In this document: in pieces, positions 9,134 through 16,759 of the stretch
Position numbering within the stretch: the first letter of the stretch is position 1
Layout of the letters: each line of letters begins with the position of its first letter
Assembly (NCBI RefSeq): GCF_017368795.1
Contig: NZ_JAFNLL010000004.1
Location: forward strand, 186,001 to 250,000
Source of the DNA: Arthrobacter cavernae
Lineage (GTDB): Bacteria; Actinomycetota; Actinomycetes; Actinomycetales; Micrococcaceae
DNA: 64,000 bases
Direction: 5' to 3'
The notes under the pieces: model-generated
Told to the model about the DNA's origin: nothing
Databases searched by the model: none
Seen by the model: only the letters and a program-made list of their open reading frames with translations
Program-made: the position numbers and the translations under genes

Positions 9134-9284
9134 AGTAGGCGGTGCTGGGAGCATCCAGGTTGCTCCAGGGCTGCTCGGACGTGACCGGCGGGGTGTGGCC
9201 GCGGCCGTCCCGGAGCAAAGCCGAAACCGTGGCGGCGATGGTGGTGACCAGAACGATGAACACTACAATTCCGAAGATTTCCAT
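9114..9284 (-). CDS. 56-residue single-pass membrane protein of unknown function
   Basis: ATG at 9284, TGA at 9114-9116, with a purine-rich GGACGAGGAT upstream. The N-terminus is one hydrophobic helix (IFGIVVFIVLVTTIAATVSALL, about residues 3-24) followed by a short hydrophilic tail with RDGRGHTPP and an aromatic end, WSPRIY. Small proteins of this form are common in Micrococcaceae, but I know no function. It is divergent from the GlxA-type regulator, 81 nt away, and shares with it a gap containing a perfect inverted repeat, so it is a candidate target of that regulator. Confidence 0.65.
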   Translation of the reverse strand: MEIFGIVVFIVLVTTIAATVSALLRDGRGHTPPVTSEQPWSNLDAPSTAYWSPRIY

Positions 9285-9319
9285 GGCTCAATCCTCGTCC
9301 CGGCGCCTTCCACAAAACA

Positions 9320-9356
9320 GTGGCAGAAATGACCCATTTAGACAATTTTCTGCCAC
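9320..9356. promoter_or_regulatory. Inverted repeat, likely operator between the small membrane gene and the GlxA regulator
   Basis: GTGGCAGAAA (9320-9329) and its exact complement TTTCTGCCAC (9347-9356) flank a 17-nt spacer. A smaller dyad, CCAC-N6-GTGG, lies at 9310-9323. The right arm ends 9 nt before the ATG of the regulator, so binding would block its expression. Confidence 0.55.
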
Positions 9357-9365
9357 ACTGGAGAC

Positions 9366-10334
9366 ATGTTGAAAACAGTGGCGGTCATCGTTGTCCCCAA
9401 CTTCTCGATCTTCGAGTTCGGGACGGCATATGAAGTTTTCGGAATCGACCGCTCGGAGCGCGGCAGCAGCGTTCCGGCATTCGACTTCCGCGTCTGCACG
9501 CCGGAACCGGGGGACGTCCGGATGAAATCAGGCCTTTCGATGCACGTGGACCTCGGCCTTGAGGCGGCCGCCGACGCCGACCTGGTCATCATGGCCCCGT
9601 ACGGGCGCGACGAGGATGTTCCCGAACCCGTAATGGACACGCTCCGGGCCGCCCACTCCCGCGGCGCCTGGGTCATGTCCATCTGCTCCGGGGCCTATGC
9701 CCTGGCATGCGCCGGGCTGCTGGACGGGCGGCGCTGCACCACCCACTGGCACTACTCGCAGGACCTCGCCAGCCGCTATCCGGCCATCATCGTGGATGAA
9801 AACGTCCTCTACGTCCAGGACGGAACCATCATCACCAGCGCCGGAACCGCTGCCGGGATCGACGCCTGCCTGCATCTGGTGCGGGTTGAGCTCGGCGCGA
9901 GCGTCGCTGCCGCGATCGCGCGGGACATGGTGGTACCGCCACACCGCGACGGCGGCCAGGCCCAGTTCATCGACCGGCCCATGCCGCGCTGCGGCTCGGC
10001 CCCGATGGAGGAACTGTTGCGCTGGATGGTGGAGAACCTGGAGCAGGACCACAGCGTCAACGAGCTCGCGGCGCGGCTGCACATGTCCGCCCGCACCTTT
10101 GCCCGCCGCTTCCGGGCGGAAACCGGGGCCACTCCGGCGGCCTGGCTCAATTCGCAGAGGGTCCTCCGGGCGCAGGAACTGCTGGAAACCACGGAACTGA
10201 ACATCGACGAAGTTGCGCGGGAGGCGGGGTTTGGCCACTCCGTGCTGCTGCGCCACCACTTCACCAAGGTCCTGGACACGAGCCCGCAGTCCTACCGCAG
10301 GGCCTTCCGGGGGCAGTTGGCCGAGGCGTTCTAG
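9366..10334 (+). CDS. GlxA family transcriptional regulator (DJ-1/PfpI domain plus AraC HTH)
   Basis: 322 residues. Residues about 3-190 form a class-I glutamine amidotransferase-like DJ-1/PfpI domain with a nucleophile-elbow Cys in SICSGAYAL. Residues about 215-320 form an AraC-type double helix-turn-helix (VNELAARLHMSARTFARRFRAETGATPAAWL and the second HTH around VAREAGFGHSVLLRHHF). The effector is unknown. A perfect inverted repeat lies immediately before the gene, which suggests autoregulation. The neighbour across the gap is a small membrane protein on the opposite strand. Confidence 0.88.
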   Translation: MLKTVAVIVVPNFSIFEFGTAYEVFGIDRSERGSSVPAFDFRVCTPEPGDVRMKSGLSMHVDLGLEAAADADLVIMAPYGRDEDVPEPVMDTLRAAHSRGAWVMSICSGAYALACAGLLDGRRCTTHWHYSQDLASRYPAIIVDENVLYVQDGTIITSAGTAAGIDACLHLVRVELGASVAAAIARDMVVPPHRDGGQAQFIDRPMPRCGSAPMEELLRWMVENLEQDHSVNELAARLHMSARTFARRFRAETGATPAAWLNSQRVLRAQELLETTELNIDEVAREAGFGHSVLLRHHFTKVLDTSPQSYRRAFRGQLAEAF

Positions 10335-10615
10335 CGGCGGCGCGACTCCTGGCCCTCGGTCTTCGCGTTCTCCACGAGGACCTGCCAGGGGCCGGTGACT
10401 GCCTTTTCCGGCAACGTTGCCCGGCGTTGCCCGGCCCGGATGGCGTACATGAAGCGGTCGGGTTGGTTGGCGGCCGACCGGGCGTCGGCATTGTCCCACG
10501 GGCAGGCCTCCACTATCGGCATCCACCGGCGTTTGTCGTCGATGGTGACGGCTTCGACCGTCCAGATCTGCGTGAGGGCTGCAAGCCCGCCGCTGCGTCT
10601 GACCGTGATCTTCAT
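10331..10615 (-). CDS. Emfourin-like inhibitor of M4 (protealysin-type) proteases
   Basis: A 94-residue cytoplasmic-looking protein (no signal peptide) beginning MKITVRRSGGLAAL and containing a central acidic and Arg-rich region, matching the emfourin (M4in) inhibitors encoded directly after protealysin-like protease genes. It lies 34 nt downstream of the protease on the same strand. The last 4 nt overlap the convergent regulator gene. Family knowledge: emfourin inhibits the partner protease by occupying its active cleft. Here the partner gene carries a frameshift, so the inhibitor may outlast its target. Confidence 0.75.
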   Translation of the reverse strand: MKITVRRSGGLAALTQIWTVEAVTIDDKRRWMPIVEACPWDNADARSAANQPDRFMYAIRAGQRRATLPEKAVTGPWQVLVENAKTEGQESRRR

Positions 10616-10649
10616 GGTGACGGCTTCCGTGGTGCGCTGGTTCCTGCTG

Positions 10650-11692
10650 CTAGAGCTTTACCTTCACAGTCTCCCACGCCTTCAGGACGGCGTCATGCTC
10701 TGCGGATCCGGCGCCGAAAAGCTCCTGGGCGGAGGCCGCCGTCGCCTTGGCGAAGCGGCCGAACGTGCAGGTGGTCGGCAGGGAGCCACCTGTAAGTGCC
10801 CCGTACCAGATCTGCCCGGAGCCTCCCAGGCCCTGCCGCCCAAGGCGGAAGCCACCAGGTAGAAGGCGCGGTTGGGGATGCCGGAGTTGATGTGCACGCC
10901 GCCGTTGTCGGCGCTGGTCCGGACGTAGCCGTCCATGGAGTCCGGCTGCGGATCCTTGCCCAGGACGTCGTCGTCGTAAGCGGTGCCCGGCGCCTTCAGC
11001 GACCGCAGCGCGGCCCCCTGGACCTGCTCCGTGAACAGGCTTTCGCCGATGAGCCAGCTTGCCTGCTCCGCGGACTGCTGCTTGAGGAACTGCTCCGCGA
11101 GCACGCCGAAGACATCGGACATGGACTCGTTCAGTGCCCCGGCCTGGTTGCGGTAGACAAGGCCCGCCGTGTGCTGGGTGACGCCGTGGGCGAGTTCATG
11201 GCCGATCACGGTCAAGGACTTGGTGAACCGCTGGAAGATCTGGCCGTCTCCGTCGCCGAAGACCATCTGCCTGCCGTCCCAGAAGGCATTGTCGTAGAGC
11301 CTGCCGAAGTGCACCGTCGCATCCAGGGGCAGCCCGGCGCCATCGATCGAATTCCGCCCGAAGACCTCCGCATACAGCCTGTGCGTGCTGCCCAGGCCCT
11401 CGTAGGCCTCATCGGCGCCGGCATCGCCGGTGGCGGCCTCGCCTTCGTTGCGGACGAGCTTCCCCGGGAGCTTCTCCGACGTGCCGGCGTCGTAGATGGT
11501 CCGCTTGGGCGGCCCGGGCTTGGCCTGCCGGATGCCGGGCGGAGTCGCCGGGGCAGCCAAGGCGCGCGCAGCCTGCAGGCTCCTGATGTGAAGCAGGGAT
11601 TCCTTGGCCGCGCGGGCAACTGCCCGAAGACGCGGTTCATCCTGGGCGGCGAGCTTCCGCAGCATGTAAGGCGGGACGATGGAACAGATCAC
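10650..11692 (-). pseudogene. M4 family metalloprotease (protealysin-like) with a -1 frameshift near its C-terminus
   Basis: From the GTG at 11692 (GAAGGGG upstream) the frame begins with the protealysin propeptide motif VICSIVPPYMLRKLA. It continues to the M4 catalytic motif VIGHELAHGVTQH with the third zinc ligand in GALNESMSDVFG and the catalytic His region GVHINSGIPNRAFYL. After LGGRAWEAPG the frame breaks at the GGG run 10815-10817: one base is missing. The next frame restores the expected ending (QIWYGALTGGSLP ... AWETVKVKL) to a TAG at 10650-10652. Without correction the protein ends at 10682 with an unrelated tail. It is either a recent mutation or a sequencing error. No signal peptide. 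Confidence 0.8.
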
Positions 11693-11709
11693 GGCAAACC
11701 CCTTCGTAG

Positions 11710-11743
11710 CTCCTGACAACTGTCCATGGACAGCTGTCAGGAG
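11710..11743. promoter_or_regulatory. 34-bp near-perfect palindrome before the M4 protease, likely operator
   Basis: Sixteen of seventeen base pairs match around the centre CATG (11725-11728). Each half is itself a dyad: TGACAACTGTCC on the left and GGACAGCTGTCA on the right, giving two head-to-head copies of TGACARCTGTCC. It ends 17 nt before the protease start. TetR-type repressors often bind such sites. It could also form an RNA stem in the protease leader. Confidence 0.6.
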
Positions 11744-11863
11744 CGGTGGAGACAACCGCTGCGCGGCCAAGTACAGCAAGCTTAGGAGCGGGGTCCGACA
11801 TTTGGGCGGGCCGGCTCCGACATGTCCGGAAGCGGCGCAAGTGATAGCGGACCGCCGGGTCAA

Positions 11864-11898
11864 CAAAAAACACCCCGCCAGCTGTGCTGGCGGGGTGT
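11864..11898 (-). terminator. Rho-independent terminator of tRNA-Arg
   Basis: An 11-bp GC-rich stem (CACCCCGCCAG 11871-11881 paired with 11887-11897) with a 5-nt loop is followed on the minus strand by a run of six T (11865-11870). It lies 7 nt after the tRNA 3' end. Confidence 0.85.
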
Positions 11899-11904
11899 CG
11901 CTTG

Positions 11905-11977
11905 TGCCCTCGATAGGATTCGAACCTACGGCCTTCTGCTCCGGAGGCAGACGCTCTATCCCCTGAGCTACGAGGGC
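11905..11977 (-). tRNA. tRNA-Arg, anticodon CCG
   Basis: The 73-nt sequence folds as a standard cloverleaf on the minus strand: acceptor GCCCTCG pairing with CGAGGGC, D stem GCTC/GAGC, anticodon stem TCTGC/GCAGA with loop CTCCGGA (anticodon CCG, codon CGG), a 5-nt variable region and T arm GTAGG-TTCGAAT-CCTAT. The discriminator base is A and the 3' CCA is not encoded (the genomic sequence continues with CAAG). Anticodon CCG reads an abundant Arg codon in GC-rich genomes. Confidence 0.95.
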
Positions 11978-12014
11978 ATCCGGGGATCCCTCCGTTGCCG
12001 GTGGGACGTCCTAG

Positions 12015-12043
12015 AGCTTAGCAGCCACCGGCCGCAATGAAAA
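12015..12043 (-). promoter_or_regulatory. Promoter of tRNA-Arg
   Basis: On the minus strand TTTTCA (12043-12038) and TAAGCT (12020-12015) are separated by exactly 17 nt. The expected start is about 30 nt before the mature tRNA 5' end, leaving a short leader for RNase P to remove. Confidence 0.5.
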
Positions 12044-12049
12044 ACCGCG

Positions 12050-13555
12050 TCAGTACCCGGCAAATGAGTCGACGCGCACGCGGCGGGCGCCCGCGCCCCG
12101 GGCGGCCGCCCGGAGCGAATCAACGCTGGCCGGAGACCCGGAAACGTACACCTCCCGGGTGGAAATATCCGGAACCAGCTGCTTCAGCGAGCCGGCGTAG
12201 ATGCGTTCCTTGCCGGCGTCGTGCATGAACGCCGGGGGAGCGGATCCGTCCGCCAACCGCGCGATCACCCGCGCGCCGGAGGCCTCCAGCTCCTCAAGTC
12301 CCGCAAGCTCGGCCCGGCTCGGGGCGAGGTAGAGCAGCACCGTGTCCCTGGTGCGGCCGGCCCCGGCAGCCAGCTGGGACAGGAACGGCGTGATCCCGAT
12401 GCCCGCCGCGATCAGCAGCACCGGCCTGCCGGCGTCGCGGGGCAACAGGAAGTCCCCGCCCACGGCCGTGCCACGGACAACGTCGCCGGGCTGCAGCGCA
12501 AGCAGCGCCTTCTTGGCCGTGGACACGGGTTCGGCGGTACCCACGCCGAAGGTCAGTTCGGGTGAATCCGGCGCGCTGGTAATGCTGAAGACCCGGCGCC
12601 GGCCCCGCCCGTCTGAGCCGGTGTGCGGCAGGTTCAGCTCCATGAACTGGCCCGGCGCGAAGCGGACCGGGCGCTTGGGTTCGAAGCGGAGCTCGGTGTT
12701 CCCCGGGGTCAGGGCACGGGAGCCCTTGAAGGCCAGCAGCACGCCGCCGCGCTGGCCGAGCAGGAAGGCGATCGCGTTCCCCAGAAGCAGCGCCAGTTCC
12801 GGCGAGTTGGCCACGAACCCCAGGTTGTAGGGGACCGCGAAAACAACCGCGACGACGGCGGCCAGCGCCAGTTGCTGCCAGCGGCGCGGCGGCAGGGTGA
12901 GCGGCTCGGAAAGCATGAAGCCGACGAAGAACAGCAGCGGCCGCTGCGCGAGCGGCTGCCACAATGACTCGGCGAATGTTGAGCCGTGGCCTAGCAGCTC
13001 AACGCAGACAATGCTGGTAGCCACCACCAGGAACACGGAAGCCATGAGCAGTTTCCGGGTGCGGTAAAGGACCAGGAGGATGCCCGGCACCACCACCCAC
13101 AGCATGGCCGGGGTGGCTGCCCACCAGGTGGCGATGTTCAGGCCCGTCAGTCCGGTGATGAAGGCTCCGCAGGCCGCCGGGTTGAAGATGTGCCGTTCAC
13201 GGAAGGCCAGGGCGTACTTGGACACGGTGGCCAGGACGCAAGCAAGGGCAACGCCGGCCATGTCGAGGACCGCGAAGGTCGGCCAGAAGAGGAAATAGAT
13301 GAGCAACCCGGTGATCAGGGAGGACTCGGAGTGCGGCTTGACCCGGAACAAAGGTGCCAGCAGCCGGTTGGCCCCGTACGTCAGCCCCAGGCACAGGGCG
13401 AGGTGGACCAGCATCTGGGGCAGGCCGAAGGTCAGCCAGCCAAGCACATTGAGCACCATGCTGAAAGCCACCAGGACCGCAAGGACCCAGAGGATCAGCC
13501 GGTACATGGTGAAGCGTCCCAGCCAGGTGTCCACACGGGATTTCAAGGCGTTCAT
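12050..13555 (-). CDS. Membrane flavin reductase: NqrB/RnfD-like transmembrane domain fused to an FAD/NAD ferredoxin-reductase domain
   Basis: 501 residues. Residues about 15-270 contain roughly eight to ten membrane helices with the NqrB/RnfD-like patch SSLITGLLIYFLFWPTF and the conserved ERHIFNPAACG. Residues about 275-501 form a ferredoxin-NADP reductase-type module: FAD-binding RVFSITSAPDS, a Gly-rich GIGITPFLSQL nucleotide loop and the C-terminal YVSGSP. No 2Fe-2S domain follows. The likely job is to take electrons from cytosolic NAD(P)H and pass them across the membrane. It overlaps apbE by 4 nt and is the last gene of an operon with apbE and an FMN-binding lipoprotein, which would be the extracytoplasmic acceptor. 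Confidence 0.85.
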   Translation of the reverse strand: MNALKSRVDTWLGRFTMYRLILWVLAVLVAFSMVLNVLGWLTFGLPQMLVHLALCLGLTYGANRLLAPLFRVKPHSESSLITGLLIYFLFWPTFAVLDMAGVALACVLATVSKYALAFRERHIFNPAACGAFITGLTGLNIATWWAATPAMLWVVVPGILLVLYRTRKLLMASVFLVVATSIVCVELLGHGSTFAESLWQPLAQRPLLFFVGFMLSEPLTLPPRRWQQLALAAVVAVVFAVPYNLGFVANSPELALLLGNAIAFLLGQRGGVLLAFKGSRALTPGNTELRFEPKRPVRFAPGQFMELNLPHTGSDGRGRRRVFSITSAPDSPELTFGVGTAEPVSTAKKALLALQPGDVVRGTAVGGDFLLPRDAGRPVLLIAAGIGITPFLSQLAAGAGRTRDTVLLYLAPSRAELAGLEELEASGARVIARLADGSAPPAFMHDAGKERIYAGSLKQLVPDISTREVYVSGSPASVDSLRAAARGAGARRVRVDSFAGY

Positions 13556-14424
13556 GAGAACAGTGTCCCGTCAAAGGCGGAGGAAAACCGTGCACTGCCG
13601 TCGGAAAATACGGCGAGCCAGGAAAAACTGAACGCGCGCTCCAGGACAGAGGCCTCGACCATGAAGAGGGCGGTGGCCAGGGCATCGGCCTCAAGGGCGC
13701 TGCTTGCCATGGTCCAGGTGGCTACAACCGTCTGGATGGGCCGTCCCGTGGTCCCGTCGAGGACATGGTGCAGCCCGTCCCCCCAGGCACGCCGGTTGGC
13801 GGCCGAGGCGCACAGGGCGGCATTGTCCAGGATCACGGTGCCGATCGCCTCGCTGGGGTCGTAGGGGTGTTCCAAGGCCACCGTCACCGGCTGGGATCCC
13901 GAGTGCAGCATGTCGCCGCTGCCGTCCACCAGGAAGTCATCCAGCCCGGCGCTGCGGAGGACTCCGGCCAGCAGGTCCACCAGCTGGCCTTTGCCGGCCG
14001 CGCCGATGTCAAGGACAATCGGCGCGGAAGCCGTCAGCGTGGAACCGTTCCATTCCAGGACGTCCTCCCAGCGCGGGGGGGCCGCCGCGTCTCCCCGCGG
14101 CTGCAGGGCGTAGTCCGGGCCGTAGCCGAGGCGTTCCAGGCTGCTGCCGATCAACGGAGTCATGGCGCCGCCGCTGAGCCGGTACAAAGAGGCGAACACC
14201 GAGTGGAGTGCGGCGGCGTGCTCCGGCAGGCTGACGCTGCAGGGCTTCCGGCCCAGTGCGGCCACGATGGAATCGTTCCGGAACCTGGAATAGGTGTGGT
14301 CGTATTCCTCCACTGTGTCCAGCACGCGGCGCCGGACCTCCGGACCCAGCGGAACCGGCGTCGAGATTTCCCAGTGGGTCCCGATCCCCTCGAAACGGAA
14401 AGCGCTCCAGCCAGGGTGCGGCAT
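13552..14424 (-). CDS. apbE: FAD:protein FMN transferase (ApbE family)
   Basis: A 290-residue ApbE-fold protein with the diagnostic stretch IVLDIGAAGKGQLVD (about 145-160), the following FLVDGSGDM and the C-terminal VVATWTMASSALEADALATALFM. ApbE cleaves FAD and attaches FMN to a Thr/Ser of a partner protein. The partner is almost surely the FMN-binding lipoprotein gene ending 4 nt upstream. The N-terminus (MPHPGWSAFRFEGIG) shows no signal peptide or lipobox, unlike most exported ApbE, so where flavinylation occurs is unclear. Confidence 0.88.
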   Translation of the reverse strand: MPHPGWSAFRFEGIGTHWEISTPVPLGPEVRRRVLDTVEEYDHTYSRFRNDSIVAALGRKPCSVSLPEHAAALHSVFASLYRLSGGAMTPLIGSSLERLGYGPDYALQPRGDAAAPPRWEDVLEWNGSTLTASAPIVLDIGAAGKGQLVDLLAGVLRSAGLDDFLVDGSGDMLHSGSQPVTVALEHPYDPSEAIGTVILDNAALCASAANRRAWGDGLHHVLDGTTGRPIQTVVATWTMASSALEADALATALFMVEASVLERAFSFSWLAVFSDGSARFSSAFDGTLFS

Positions 14425-14428
14425 CAGG

Positions 14429-14890
14429 CTACTTGGCTTGGGACTTGATCTGTTCCACGGCCTGCTTGAAGCCGCCGCTGGTCAGCGAGGAGCCCGCCAC
14501 CTTGGAAACGTTCAGATCGTTGAGCTTCTTGCCCACGATCTGTGCCGCGATGCCGTCCTTGAATTCGGTCTGGAACTTCCTGGTGTTCGGGTTGGAAGGG
14601 TGAACGGTGATGTTCACCGCGGACACCGTGCCGCCGGAGAGGGTGAGCTCCACTCCCACGGTCTCCTGCCCGTTCGGCGAAGTGTACCTACCGTCGGCGC
14701 TGTAGCTGCCGTCCTTGTAGCCGGCCGCTGTGGAGCCGGTGGAAGACGTTGAGCCGGCCTGGCTGCTGGCCTGGCCGGTGGCGGCCGGTGCGGGGCTGGA
14801 CTGCGCCGCTGGCGCGCAGCCTGCCACGGTGCCTGCCAGGGACAGGCCTGCGATGCCGGCGTAGATGCTCTTGCGAAGTGGCGTAGTCAT
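14429..14890 (-). CDS. FMN-binding domain lipoprotein
   Basis: The chosen ATG (14890) gives a compact lipoprotein signal peptide: MTTPLRKS, a hydrophobic stretch and lipobox VAGC. A linker of Ser/Ala/Gly-rich residues follows, then one FMN-binding (PF04205-type) domain from YKDGSYSADG to the end. The flavinylation motif near the C-terminus reads VAGSSLTSGGF, where the usual form is SGAT-L-TS, so Ser would be the modified residue. An upstream in-frame ATG at 14938 has a better Shine-Dalgarno (GGAG) but adds 16 hydrophilic residues before the signal peptide. First gene of the flavin operon. Confidence 0.82.
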   Translation of the reverse strand: MTTPLRKSIYAGIAGLSLAGTVAGCAPAAQSSPAPAATGQASSQAGSTSSTGSTAAGYKDGSYSADGRYTSPNGQETVGVELTLSGGTVSAVNITVHPSNPNTRKFQTEFKDGIAAQIVGKKLNDLNVSKVAGSSLTSGGFKQAVEQIKSQAK

Positions 14891-14972
14891 GGTTCTGCTC
14901 GTTTCAGCTGGACAAGATGGGTTTGGGATGGCCGTCATGAGGCCACTCCTGCGTGTTCACAACGTCCTAATC

Positions 14973-14978
14973 AGCCTA
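14973..14978 (-). promoter_or_regulatory. Possible -10 of the flavin operon
   Basis: TAGGCT on the minus strand lies 34 nt before the upstream ATG candidate (14938) and 82 nt before the chosen ATG at 14890. No clear -35 is visible at 16-18 nt. It sits in the 166-214 nt divergent gap shared with argS. Confidence 0.3.
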
Positions 14979-15092
14979 GCGGTTCACCCTGTGCGCAAAG
15001 GGGCTCTTTCCTGTGCGTTGCCTGTGCGTCTGTGGCGAGCAGGCCGGGCATGTCACGGAGGCAAGGATTCCGCGGCTTTTGCAGGCCCCCGG

Positions 15093-15098
15093 TAGGCT
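15093..15098 (+). promoter_or_regulatory. Leaderless-type -10 of argS
   Basis: TAGGCT ends 6 nt before the GTG start at 15105, with no Shine-Dalgarno in between. No convincing -35 is present. Confidence 0.45.
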
Positions 15099-15104
15099 AG
15101 ATGC

Positions 15105-16754
15105 GTGACTCCCGAAGAACTCTCTGCTGCCATATCCGCCTGCCTCAAGGACGCCGTCGCCGCGGGCGAAATCGCCCTGACGGAATCTGCTGTACCCGAT
15201 GAGGTGCGTGTGGAGCGACCGAAGAACCGGGACCACGGCGACTGGGCCACCAACATCGCCCTGCAGTTGGCCAAGCCCGCCGGCACCAACCCGCGCGAAT
15301 TCGCCAACATCCTCAGCGCCCGGCTCACGTCGATCTCCGGCGTGACCGGCGTGGAGATCGCCGGCCCCGGCTTCCTCAACATCACGGTCGACGCCGCCAC
15401 CGCCGGTGCGCTCGCCAAGGCCATTGTGGAGGCCGGTCCCGCCTACGGCACCAACCAGGCGCTCGCAGGCCACATCGTGAACATGGAGTTCGTCTCGGCC
15501 AACCCCACGGGACCGCTGCACATCGGCCACACCCGCTGGGCTGCCCTGGGCGATGCGATTGCCCGCGTGCTGCGCGCCTCCGGTGCGGACGTCACGGCCG
15601 AGTACTACATCAACGACGCCGGCTCGCAGATGAACGTCTTCGCCAACTCGGTGCTCTCCCGCCTCCACGGCCGTGGTGTCCCGGAGGGCGGCTACCCCGG
15701 CCAGTACATCGTGGAACTCGGCGAGGAGGTCCTCAAGGCCCACCCGGGCATCCGCGAACTCACGGACGAGGCCGCCCTGCCGGTGATCCGGGCCGCCGCC
15801 TATGAGGCCCAGATGGCCGACATCCAGGACACCCTGGCCGATTTCGGCGTGGCGTTCGACGTCTACTTCTCCGAAAAGGAACTGCACGACGGCGGTGCGA
15901 TCGAATCCGCGGTGGCGCGCCTCCGCGAGCAGGGCCACGTGTTCGACGACGGCGGTGCGGTCTGGCTGCGCACCACCGACTTCGGGGACGACAAAGACCG
16001 CGTCATGATCCGCGCCAACGGCGAGCCCACATACTTCGCCGCCGACGCCGCCTACTACCTGTCCAAGAAGGACCGCGGTTTCATCGAGAAGATCTATCTC
16101 CTCGGCGCCGACCACCACGGCTACATCAACCGCCTGAAGGCCATTGCCGCCTGTGCGGGCGACGACCCCGAGGCCAACATCGAGGTCCTCATCGGCCAGC
16201 TCGTCTCGGTCAACGGTGCCAAGCTGTCCAAGCGTGCCGGCAACATCATCGAGCTCAAGGACCTCATCTCCTGGCTCGGCAAGGACGCCGTCCGCTACTC
16301 GCTGGCCCGTTTCCCGGCCGACTCCCCGCTGACGCTGGACCCGGAGCTGCTGAAGAAGAACAGCAACGAGAACCCGGTGTTCTACGTCCAGTACGCCCAC
16401 GCGCGGTCCCGCGGCACTGCCCGCAATGCCGCTGAGGCCGGCGTCGACCGCTCCGTGTTTGATGCATCGCTCCTGGACCACGCCACGGAGAACGAGCTGC
16501 TCTCCTACCTGGGCAGCTACCCGTCCATCGTGGCAAAGGCCGCCGAGCTGCGCGAGCCGCACCGCGTTGCCCGCCATCTCGAGGTCATTGCCGGCGCCTA
16601 CCACCGCTGGTACGACGCCTGCCGGGTGTCGCCGCTGGGCGACGAGCCTGTCCAGGACGTCAACCGCACGCGTCTGTGGCTCAACGACGCAACCAGCCAG
16701 GTGCTGGCCAACGGCCTTGAACTGCTGGGCGTTTCTGCGCCGGAACGGATGTAA
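15105..16754 (+). CDS. argS: Arginyl-tRNA synthetase
   Basis: 549 residues, the usual length. The N-terminal Add-1 tRNA D-loop domain covers about 1-110. The HIGH motif appears as ANPTGPLHIGH (about 130-141), and a KMSKS-like GAKLSKRAGNI lies at about 365-375. The C-terminal anticodon-binding DALR domain ends at GLELLGVSAPERM. It charges tRNA-Arg; a tRNA-Arg gene lies 3 kb upstream. GTG start. lysA follows after 5 nt, so argS begins the argS-lysA-hom-thrC-thrB operon, an order conserved in actinobacteria. Confidence 0.97.
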   Translation: MTPEELSAAISACLKDAVAAGEIALTESAVPDEVRVERPKNRDHGDWATNIALQLAKPAGTNPREFANILSARLTSISGVTGVEIAGPGFLNITVDAATAGALAKAIVEAGPAYGTNQALAGHIVNMEFVSANPTGPLHIGHTRWAALGDAIARVLRASGADVTAEYYINDAGSQMNVFANSVLSRLHGRGVPEGGYPGQYIVELGEEVLKAHPGIRELTDEAALPVIRAAAYEAQMADIQDTLADFGVAFDVYFSEKELHDGGAIESAVARLREQGHVFDDGGAVWLRTTDFGDDKDRVMIRANGEPTYFAADAAYYLSKKDRGFIEKIYLLGADHHGYINRLKAIAACAGDDPEANIEVLIGQLVSVNGAKLSKRAGNIIELKDLISWLGKDAVRYSLARFPADSPLTLDPELLKKNSNENPVFYVQYAHARSRGTARNAAEAGVDRSVFDASLLDHATENELLSYLGSYPSIVAKAAELREPHRVARHLEVIAGAYHRWYDACRVSPLGDEPVQDVNRTRLWLNDATSQVLANGLELLGVSAPERM

Positions 16755-16759
16755 AGACC

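Noticed and set aside
7454-9184. 576-codon open frame antisense to hrpA
   Set aside because: GC-rich antisense frame; residues are low-complexity Gly/Asp/Leu/Val, and hrpA on the other strand has all helicase motifs.
11679-11966. Plus-strand ORF across the M4 promoter and tRNA-Arg
   Set aside because: It reads through the palindrome, terminator and tRNA; no protein-like features.
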